DNA of 7,547 nt from Spirochaetaceae bacterium. GTDB taxonomy: Bacteria > Spirochaetota > Spirochaetia > UBA9216. Under the pieces are notes generated by a model. That model had not been told where the DNA came from and did no database searches. It saw only the letters and a program-made list of their open reading frames with translations. The position numbers and the translations under genes are program-made. Below, in pieces: positions 1 through 4,689 of this stretch (the stretch's first letter is position 1; every line of letters begins with the position of its first letter). The stretch lies in assembly GCA_028527945.1 (NCBI GenBank), contig JAQQAK010000100.1:1-7547 (forward strand), written 5' to 3'.

Positions 1-144
1 TTTTAGAATAAGACTCTCAAGCTCATCTTTACGTAATTTACCAGTATTTTTAATACCAATTTTTTTAGCTAATTCTTTAAGTTCAGACGCATACCAATAC
101 CTATTTATAAAATCTTTTTCAGTAATTTTTATTGCTTTTTCCAT
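1..144 (-). CDS. SAP-domain-like protein, N-terminal part (cut by window edge)
   Basis: The minus strand reads 48 uninterrupted codons from an ATG at 144 to the window edge, beginning MEKAIKITEKDF. Residues about 12-48 (FINRYWYASELKELAKKIG, then IKNTGKLRKDELESLILK) have the helix-turn-helix-like pattern of a SAP or Rho-N-type domain: two short helices joined by a loop of the type G-I-x-x-T-G-K-L-R-K-D-E-L. Such domains often bind nucleic acid, but the C-terminal part that would define the family is outside the window. The start is preceded by a weak Shine-Dalgarno-like GGCAGAG. The next upstream gene (293-646) is on the same strand 148 bp away, so co-transcription is possible but not shown. 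Family assignment is moderate; cellular role unknown. Confidence 0.6.
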   Translation of the reverse strand, partial: MEKAIKITEKDFINRYWYASELKELAKKIGIKNTGKLRKDELESLILK

Positions 145-210
145 TTTACTCTGCCCATATTTTTATCTATATATAAGACTCCAGAACTTGAAACTATATA
201 CAATTACATA

Positions 211-224
211 AAGTTTTAAAACTT
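211..224. repeat. Perfect 14-bp palindrome AAGTTTTAAAACTT
   Basis: AAGTTTTAAAACTT is its own reverse complement. It lies 67 bp upstream of the SAP-like gene start, in a region where that gene's promoter should be. It could be a protein-binding site, but AT-only-core palindromes are common in AT-rich DNA. Confidence 0.3.
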
Positions 225-237
225 CCTCACAACCTTC

Positions 238-257
238 TAAAAACAATCATGTTTTTA
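238..257 (-). terminator. Weak AT-rich hairpin downstream of the six-Cys protein gene
   Basis: The arms TAAAAACA and TGTTTTTA pair over 8 bp with a 4-nt loop, starting 35 nt after the stop codon of the 293-646 gene on the minus strand. The stem has a single G-C pair and there is no separate U-tract, so it is at best a weak terminator. Confidence 0.25.
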
Positions 258-292
258 AAAGAGGCACTTTAATTAGCTATAAACTGATGCAA

Positions 293-646
293 TCAAGGCT
301 GTTCATAAAACTTTCCTGTATGAAAATTCTCATTGCCAAGCTCTTTCGCAGTCATTCTGAAAATCACACATCCATCAGGGCATACAATATCTTTTATAAA
401 TTTGCTGTCTCCACCAATTTTTTTCAGATTTCCACCGCTTCTTACAGCTTCCATAATTGGAAACATCATCATCATTACTTTGGAACAAATCCCCTGACCA
501 TCTTTATTTACAGGGCAACCATAAGTGCAGCTGTATTTGTCTCCGATTTCCTCACCATTTCTGCAATATCCTTCAGTTTTATCTCCCCTCAGAAAGCCTC
601 TTACTTCAATTTCCCACTCATATTCTTCGTTATACCATTTTTTCAT
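293..646 (-). CDS. Six-cysteine protein, TIGR04076-like family
   Basis: A 117-residue soluble protein beginning MKKWYNEEYEWEIEVRGF, with six cysteines at 28, 40, 44, 54, 89 and 93. They sit in YCRNGEE, CTYGCP, GQGIC and VCPDGC. The pattern of a Cys-containing first half, a P-I-M-E-A-V-R-S-G-G segment (63-72) and a C-P-D-G-C-V-I-F ending matches what I recall of the TIGR04076 family, whose function is not established. Paired CxxxC motifs suggest metal or Fe-S binding, or redox-active thiols; this is inference. There is no signal peptide or membrane segment. The start at 646 is chosen because TTTTGGAGAG gives a strong Shine-Dalgarno and a promoter -10 lies at 712-717. The open frame extends to 721, but that would start upstream of the -10; an in-frame ATG at 685 is a less likely alternative. 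Confidence 0.75.
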   Translation of the reverse strand: MKKWYNEEYEWEIEVRGFLRGDKTEGYCRNGEEIGDKYSCTYGCPVNKDGQGICSKVMMMMFPIMEAVRSGGNLKKIGGDSKFIKDIVCPDGCVIFRMTAKELGNENFHTGKFYEQP

Positions 647-711
647 ATTACTCTCCAAAACCTTATTTGCCAGGTGTGCAAACATCTTATCTTTCCTAAC
701 AAACTTTTGAG

Positions 712-720
712 AGTATACCA
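712..720 (-). promoter_or_regulatory. Extended -10 promoter of the six-Cys protein gene
   Basis: On the minus strand TGGTATACT is an extended -10 (TGn plus TATACT at 717-712). No good -35 is found at 16-18 bp, which is usual for extended -10 promoters. The predicted transcript start near 705 gives a 5' leader of about 59 nt that ends in the GGAGAG ribosome site. Confidence 0.5.
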
Positions 721-722
721 TA

Positions 723-743
723 TTGCATAAAATATTGATGCAA
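723..743. repeat. Inverted repeat TTGCAT-N9-ATGCAA beside the six-Cys gene promoter
   Basis: Perfect 6-bp arms separated by 9 bp, directly upstream of the extended -10 and covering the -35 position. The placement suits a repressor or activator operator. The protein that would bind is unknown. Confidence 0.35.
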
Positions 744-750
744 AACTGAT

Positions 751-774
751 AAGAAAACTCTACAGAAGAGCTTT
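751..774 (-). terminator. Weak hairpin plus T-rich run after the Lrp remnant
   Basis: On the minus strand CTCT-TCTGT-AGAG is followed by TTTTCTT; with a bulged G, three A-T pairs extend the stem. It overlaps the remnant's stop codon. It could be the old terminator of the ancestral regulator gene and could now end chemoreceptor transcripts, but the stem is short. Confidence 0.25.
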
Positions 775-946
775 AATAAAGTGATTTTACCTCTTCAAGG
801 ACAAAGGAGCTTCTGGTAGCATTTACACCTTCAGTGTCAAAAATATTCTTCAGAACAACATCTGAAAAATGCTGCATATCCTCAGCAATAACCTCAAGAA
901 GTATGTCAACTTCCCCAGAAACAGCAAATACACTTACTATTATACA
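773..946 (-). pseudogene. 5'-truncated Lrp/AsnC regulator remnant (C-terminal RAM half)
   Basis: Reading the minus strand from about 946 to the TAA at 773-775 gives an open stretch containing IVSVFAVSGEVDILLEVI, then AEDMQHFSDVVLKNIF, then DTEGVNATRSSFVLEEVKSL and Y-stop. This is the characteristic end of an Lrp/AsnC protein: strand-turn V-S-G-E-x-D-x-L-L, the D-M-x-H-F helix, and the closing G-V-x-x-x-R-S-S-F-V-L-E-E-V-K. The whole DNA-binding domain and the first strand and helix of the RAM domain are missing. The frame is closed by a stop at 962-964, and there is no ATG or GTG start before an internal Met. The natural C-terminus is intact, so the loss is from the 5' side, at the junction with the chemoreceptor gene, whose stop codon (940-942) overlaps it. 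It is too short to be a complete stand-alone RAM protein. Confidence 0.75.
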
Positions 947-2664
947 ACGTTTTTTAACCCTTCATTCTGGTCATTAGTTTTAAACTTGCCGGTATGGATA
1001 AGTGCCGACTCAATTGCGGATTTATTTTCTTCGCTTAAATCGCAAATATTACTTATAGATACATTAATTCCATCAGCACCTTTTGACATTTCACTTACAG
1101 ACTGCTCTATCTGCATTCCAAATTGCTGGAGAGCATCTATCGCCTCAATGATTTGAGAGCTGCCTTCCTTCATTTCATTAGCGCCGGATTTCACTTCAGA
1201 TGATAACTGAAGGACTTCTGAAAGGCCATGAGATACAATCTCTCCAGATTGCCGCTGCTGTTCCATTGTTTCGCGTTCTTTTTCTATAAGAGTTTTTACA
1301 GTAAGCACTTCTTCCATAACCTTGGAGAAGGTTTTACCAGAGGTCTCCGCAGAACCAACAATATTATCTATAGATTCCTTAATATCGCCCAGATTCTGAT
1401 TAATACTCGCAGCCTGCAAAGATGTTTGTTCTGCCAGCTTTCTAATCTCACCAGATACAACAGCAAATCCCTTTCCAGCATCTCCCGCATGAGCGGCTTC
1501 TATAGCAGCATTCATTGCAAGTAAATTAGTTTTACTTGCAACATCCGCAATAGCCTTATTTGCTTCAAGTAATTTATCAGATTCAGAGCCGACCTTTTGA
1601 ATTAACGAGATAGTGTCTGCCATCTGCTTTTGTCCAGAACTACTTATTTCTGTTAAGTTATAAGATGCCTTAACAATGATCAAAATCTCGTTGCTTAGCT
1701 GAGTCAATGATGAGATCATATTTCCAATTAAATCAGAAGCCCTGTGAACCTCTTTGTTTTGTTTCTCTACTATTGTATTTTGACTTCGAATATTTTCATT
1801 CATTTCAATAATAGCAGCTCCAGACTGTTGAAGGGTATGGCTGTGTTTTTCAGTCAGGCTTCTTAAACTTGCTATATTTGCGGCAATTTGGTTTATAGAA
1901 GCAGCGGTTTCCTCAACACTTGAGTTGAGTCCGTCTCCTGTATTTTGCAGCAAAGTAATTGATTTTTTTATACCTGTTACAATTATTTCAAGATTCTGTA
2001 TAAATCTATTAAGACCTCCACCTAAAAGTCCTATTTCATCAGAACTGTTAACCTCTACAGACTGAGTCAAATCTCCATCCCCTTCACTAATTTCATTGAT
2101 TCTGACAGAAAGCCTTTCTACTCTTTTCACTAATTTGTTAACAATTAAAATGATACATATAATTATGAATACTGTAGCTATAACATTCATAATAACAGTT
2201 TGTTCCGCACTTTTTGCTATTTTTCGGTTAAGCTGTTTGTCCCAGCAGAGAATATGAACGGTTCCCATAACTTCATCAAAATATACAATCTCGGAAGTGG
2301 TTTCTACAAATATATTATTAGCTAATTTCTCAATATCAGTTTTTTGCGCAAATGCCACAATTTCTTCAGTCTTTGACGTCTTTAGCTTTCCTATAATTTC
2401 ACCATTAGTTTCTTCTATATATATTGCAAACATATCAGTAGAAGCAAGTTCAGTTTCCATCAATTTATTAACAACATCCATATCAAAACTATAAAATGGC
2501 ATAGCTATACTGTTAGCGGCTCTATTGGCTGCGTTAGCGGCTTCTTTTGCTAAACGGTCTTTTTCTTCTGTATTCTGGCGAATAATACTGACGGCACTTA
2601 ATAAAGTGATAACTAAAAAAATAATGACACCTTGAACCAGTGACAGTTTTTGACTCAATTTCAT
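940..2664 (-). CDS. Methyl-accepting chemotaxis protein (transmembrane chemoreceptor)
   Basis: A 574-residue inner-membrane chemoreceptor that would pass a ligand signal to CheA/CheW to bias flagellar rotation. Layout: transmembrane helix 1 at about 10-28; a short periplasmic domain of about 128 residues with no family I can name; transmembrane helix 2 at about 157-176; HAMP linker at about 175-228; then a long coiled-coil signalling domain. The hairpin tip is typical: SKTNLLAMNAAIEAAHAGDA (377-396), then GKGFAVVSGEIRKLAEQ. There is no CheR-binding pentapeptide at the C-terminus. The start at 2664 (MKLSQKLSLV) is preceded by AGGAG at good spacing; a TTG at 2709 would add 15 residues and lacks support. 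The last residues (NEGLKNVV) and stop run into the Lrp remnant, so the C-terminal tail may have been re-formed by a deletion. Ligand unknown. Confidence 0.93.
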   Translation of the reverse strand: MKLSQKLSLVQGVIIFLVITLLSAVSIIRQNTEEKDRLAKEAANAANRAANSIAMPFYSFDMDVVNKLMETELASTDMFAIYIEETNGEIIGKLKTSKTEEIVAFAQKTDIEKLANNIFVETTSEIVYFDEVMGTVHILCWDKQLNRKIAKSAEQTVIMNVIATVFIIICIILIVNKLVKRVERLSVRINEISEGDGDLTQSVEVNSSDEIGLLGGGLNRFIQNLEIIVTGIKKSITLLQNTGDGLNSSVEETAASINQIAANIASLRSLTEKHSHTLQQSGAAIIEMNENIRSQNTIVEKQNKEVHRASDLIGNMISSLTQLSNEILIIVKASYNLTEISSSGQKQMADTISLIQKVGSESDKLLEANKAIADVASKTNLLAMNAAIEAAHAGDAGKGFAVVSGEIRKLAEQTSLQAASINQNLGDIKESIDNIVGSAETSGKTFSKVMEEVLTVKTLIEKERETMEQQRQSGEIVSHGLSEVLQLSSEVKSGANEMKEGSSQIIEAIDALQQFGMQIEQSVSEMSKGADGINVSISNICDLSEENKSAIESALIHTGKFKTNDQNEGLKNVV

Positions 2665-2703
2665 AAACAAGTCTCCTCTATATAACAATACTTTTTTCAA
2701 TAT

Positions 2704-2717
2704 TTGCAAACTTGCAA
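2704..2717. repeat. Tandem TTGCAA half-sites in the chemoreceptor leader
   Basis: TTGCAA-AC-TTGCAA: two copies of a self-complementary hexamer 8 bp apart, lying between the small ORF stop (2719) and the chemoreceptor ribosome site. It could be a protein site or contribute RNA structure; significance is uncertain. Confidence 0.25.
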
Positions 2718-2718
2718 T

Positions 2719-2778
2719 TTAGACAATTGAGCCATAAAGATTTTTTATAATGGTAAAATAATCCTCCATATTGCTCAT
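2719..2778 (-). CDS. Candidate 19-residue leader peptide upstream of the chemoreceptor
   Basis: A short ORF, MSNMEDYFTIIKNLYGSIV, starts at 2778 and stops at 2719-2721. AAGAGG lies 6 nt before the ATG, and a TTGATA/TATAAT promoter (2810-2837) would start transcription about 25 nt upstream. It ends 54 nt before the chemoreceptor ATG, so both would be on one transcript. The arrangement of promoter, ribosome site, short ORF and downstream gene suits a leader peptide or a small protein. The peptide matches nothing I recognise; it has no obvious membrane segment, no Cys, and no run of one amino acid that would suggest amino-acid attenuation. It could equally be the decayed start of a lost gene, or chance. 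Confidence 0.35.
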   Translation of the reverse strand: MSNMEDYFTIIKNLYGSIV

Positions 2779-2809
2779 AAATTGCCTCTTTTGATATATT
2801 TGATACTTA

Positions 2810-2837
2810 ATTATAGGAAATACAATTTTGATATCAA
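2810..2837 (-). promoter_or_regulatory. Sigma-70-type promoter of the chemoreceptor transcript
   Basis: On the minus strand a -35 TTGATA (2832-2837) is separated by 16 bp from a perfect -10 TATAAT (2810-2815). The predicted start near 2803 gives a leader of about 140 nt before the chemoreceptor ATG. The leader contains the candidate 19-codon ORF. No sigma-28 (flagellar) type motif is evident. Confidence 0.55.
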
Positions 2838-2956
2838 CAAAAAATAGAGATTCATTTAAAATTTAAATATTCACAGATAAAACATAGAGAAATCTTGTCA
2901 TAATGATTTTTTAATCGTGTTTTATAAATAAATGAGAACAAAATAAATACGTTTTT

Positions 2957-3706
2957 TTAATTACTTTCAGCTAACTTCCAAACCATATCCCATATAATTT
3001 TCATTGAAGAGGCCAGCTCATCGCTTTTTATAATTATGCCATACCCCTCTTTTCTGGATGAGGCAATTCCTAGCTTGTTGTCATAAATGTACATACTAAT
3101 AAAATCAGTTCGGCTTAATTCAGGAAAAAAACGAACATTTCGAAGATTATCTTCACCCCCCTTAAGAAAATCAACATCAACCTCAGCATCTTTCAGTCTT
3201 ATAGAATTTGACCAAATTCCACGTTCCACTCTTCGTTTTACAAAATTCTTGAGATAGTCTGCCCCTAAAAGATCAATCATCTTAATACCAACATCAAAAT
3301 AAAAATATTCGCCTGATTTTACTTCCAACAATTCTTCATGAATCTTTTTTAAACCTGCCGCACCTTCAAAGAATCTGACTCCTGGTTTTTCAGGAGAAGA
3401 TTCATAAATTGAAATAAGGTCGGGCAATATCTTATCAATAACATTAAGGGTCTCTCGGGGCTTTTCTTTCAGATTTTCAGGATCAAGAGCATAAAAATAT
3501 CTGCCGCGAGCATCCTTATTATTTACAGCAATAATTCCACGCTGCAAAAGTTCTGCTGTTATATCATAAATACTTGTGCGCTTTATTCCTGTTTCTCTTG
3601 CAAGTTGTGTAGCGCTTGCCTTTCCTGTATTAAGAAGAGCAAGATATACAGTAGCTTGTTTTCCAGATAAACCAGCATTCATCAATTCGTTTTCAGTAAT
3701 TCCCAT
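2957..3706 (-). CDS. TrmB-family transcriptional regulator, probable regulator of phnXW
   Basis: A 249-residue cytoplasmic regulator. The N-terminal winged helix-turn-helix spans about 1-75 (AGLSGKQATVYLALL, then SATQLARETGIKRTSIYDI as the helix-turn-helix), typical of TrmB proteins. A linker helix at about 80-100 is followed by a C-terminal effector or dimer domain (about 108-249) that starts PGVRFFEGAAGLKKIHEELL, the R-x-F-E-G-x-x-G-I/L segment common in bacterial TrmB-like proteins. It is divergent from phnX with a 161-bp shared promoter region, so control of phnXW in response to a phosphonate intermediate or phosphate state is the natural inference; activator or repressor cannot be told. 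The start at 3706 is set by AAGGAG nine bases upstream. The frame stays open to 3778, but that lies upstream of the predicted transcript start (about 3763). No clear terminator follows. Confidence 0.85.
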   Translation of the reverse strand: MGITENELMNAGLSGKQATVYLALLNTGKASATQLARETGIKRTSIYDITAELLQRGIIAVNNKDARGRYFYALDPENLKEKPRETLNVIDKILPDLISIYESSPEKPGVRFFEGAAGLKKIHEELLEVKSGEYFYFDVGIKMIDLLGADYLKNFVKRRVERGIWSNSIRLKDAEVDVDFLKGGEDNLRNVRFFPELSRTDFISMYIYDNKLGIASSRKEGYGIIIKSDELASSMKIIWDMVWKLAESN

Positions 3707-3727
3707 TATTACCAGCTCCTTTTTAGT

Positions 3728-3756
3728 CGACATTTTACGACACTTAAAACACACTT
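3728..3756. promoter_or_regulatory. Tandem CGACACTT-like repeats, candidate operator (regulator side)
   Basis: Three same-strand copies of an 8-mer: CGACATTT (3728), CGACACTT (3738) and ACACACTT (3749), 10 and 11 bp apart, which is one helical turn each. They lie just downstream of the predicted transcript start of the TrmB-like gene, where a bound protein would block its own transcription. Related copies occur near the phnX promoter. Binding by the TrmB-like protein is inference. Confidence 0.45.
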
Positions 3757-3769
3757 CTTTTAATAATTC

Positions 3770-3799
3770 ATTATACACAAGTTATTTAAATATTTTCAA
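3770..3799 (-). promoter_or_regulatory. Promoter of the TrmB-like regulator gene
   Basis: On the minus strand a -35 TTGAAA (3794-3799), an 18-bp spacer and a perfect -10 TATAAT (3770-3775). The predicted start near 3763 gives a leader of about 57 nt. Its -35 is only 11 bp from the -35 of the opposite phnX promoter, so one bound regulator could affect both. Confidence 0.6.
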
Positions 3800-3810
3800 G
3801 ACAACTGTTA

Positions 3811-3839
3811 TTGCATATTTTTCTGACACTTACTATAAA
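3811..3839 (+). promoter_or_regulatory. Promoter of the phnXW operon
   Basis: TTGCAT (3811-3816), a 17-bp spacer and TATAAA (3834-3839). The -35 is a weak match, as expected for a regulated promoter. The predicted start near 3846 leaves a leader of about 22 nt with a GGAG ribosome site at 3858-3861. Confidence 0.45.
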
Positions 3840-3851
3840 TAAATATCACTT
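3824..3851. promoter_or_regulatory. CGACACTT-like repeats at the phnX promoter, candidate operator
   Basis: TGACACTT (3824) lies in the spacer of the phnX promoter and TATCACTT (3844) covers its predicted start; they are 20 bp (two helical turns) apart and in the same orientation as the repeats at 3728-3756. The second copy is degenerate (5 of 8 bases). Confidence 0.35.
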
Positions 3852-3867
3852 ACTTTTGGAGATAAAA

Positions 3868-4671
3868 ATGAAGAATATAGAGTTGGCAGTTTTTGACTGG
3901 GCTGGAACAACAATAGATTATGGGTGCGTGGCTCCGTTGGGTGCATTCGTATCAGCTTTTAAAAGCAAAAATATAGAAATAAACCTTGATGAAGCAAGAG
4001 CTCCAATGGGTATGAAAAAGAGAGATCATGTAGCTGCAATTTTAGATATGGAAAGAGTTAAGCAGCTTTGGCAGCAGGAACATGGAAATTATGCTTCAGA
4101 AAAAGATATTGATGAGTTGTATTCTAATTTTGAAAGCAGTATTAACTCAACTCTGGCAGATTACTGTACTCCTATTCCTGGGGCTATTAAAACAATAGAA
4201 AAACTCAAAGCAAAAGGTATAAAAATTGGCTCAACTACAGGCTACACTGGCGAAATGATGAAAATTGTTGCCCCAGGAGCAGAAGCGCAAGGATACAAAC
4301 CTGACAATATCGTAAATTCTACAGATGTTCCGGCAGGACGACCTTATCCCTATATGGTTTGGTCAAACGCAATAACACTTAATGTACCTAATTTGAATCA
4401 TATTGTAAAAGTCGGAGATACAAAGGCTGATATAGCTGAGGGGCTTTCTGCCGGAGTCTGGACTGTTGCAATCATTGAAGGAAGCAGTGTATGGGCCATT
4501 TCAGAAGAAGAAACAAAAGCCCTTAGTCCTACCGACTACCACAAACGCTATTCTGAGTGTAAAAAAGTTTTTATGGAAGCGGGAGCTCATTATGTAATAA
4601 AGGACATAACAGAACTTCCTGAAATCATGGAAATAATAGATATACAAATAGAACTTGGTAAAAGAGCCTAA
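3868..4671 (+). CDS. phnX: Phosphonoacetaldehyde hydrolase (phosphonatase)
   Basis: Cytoplasmic HAD-superfamily enzyme that cleaves the C-P bond of phosphonoacetaldehyde to acetaldehyde and phosphate, the second step of 2-AEP breakdown. Its 267 residues match the usual length. HAD motif 1 is VFDWAGTTIDYG, with nucleophile Asp10. The cap-domain Schiff-base lysine is Lys51 in PMGMKKRDH. Motif 2 is GSTTGYTG (121-128), AGRPYPYM carries Arg158, and the acidic motif VGDTKADIAEG has Asp184 and Asp188. These line up with the Bacillus cereus enzyme's Asp12, Lys53, Arg160, Asp186 and Asp190 at a constant offset of two, so it should be active. The start at 3868 has GGAG six bases upstream; the open frame back to 3811 reads through the promoter. 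It is the first gene of a two-gene operon, 18 bp before phnW. Confidence 0.96.
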   Translation: MKNIELAVFDWAGTTIDYGCVAPLGAFVSAFKSKNIEINLDEARAPMGMKKRDHVAAILDMERVKQLWQQEHGNYASEKDIDELYSNFESSINSTLADYCTPIPGAIKTIEKLKAKGIKIGSTTGYTGEMMKIVAPGAEAQGYKPDNIVNSTDVPAGRPYPYMVWSNAITLNVPNLNHIVKVGDTKADIAEGLSAGVWTVAIIEGSSVWAISEEETKALSPTDYHKRYSECKKVFMEAGAHYVIKDITELPEIMEIIDIQIELGKRA

Positions 4672-4689
4672 GTTTAAGGATAGTAATAA

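Noticed and set aside
145..292. Possible promoter for the SAP-like gene
   Set aside because: Several TATA-like hexamers occur, but none pairs with a credible -35 or an extended -10, so no promoter was called.
287..730. Open frame of 147 codons on the plus strand
   Set aside because: It is antisense to the six-Cys protein gene, has a Phe/Ser/His-rich composition typical of a reverse-strand shadow, and no ribosome site.
773..946. Intact stand-alone RAM-domain protein
   Set aside because: It lacks a start codon and the first strand and helix of the domain, and the frame is closed just upstream, so a remnant is the better reading.
869..1156. Plus-strand open frame of 95 codons across the Lrp remnant and chemoreceptor 3' end
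   Set aside because: It is antisense to the recognisable MCP and Lrp sequence and has no family features.
2665..2709. TTG start adding 15 residues to the chemoreceptor
   Set aside because: The ATG at 2664 has a strong AGGAG site, and the following sequence is a normal chemoreceptor N-terminus beginning just before helix 1.
2840..2956. Possible terminator or regulatory RNA after the TrmB-like gene
   Set aside because: It contains only AT-rich short symmetric runs (for example ATTTAAAATTTAAAT) and a 4-bp GATT/AATC stem without a T-tract; nothing convincing.
3707..3778. Upstream start for the TrmB-like regulator
   Set aside because: It would begin ahead of the predicted transcript start (about 3763), and AAGGAG falls within this extension exactly where it should be for the ATG at 3706.
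3811..3867. 19-residue N-terminal extension of PhnX
   Set aside because: It reads through the promoter, and PhnX proteins begin just before the VFDWAGT motif, matching the ATG at 3868.
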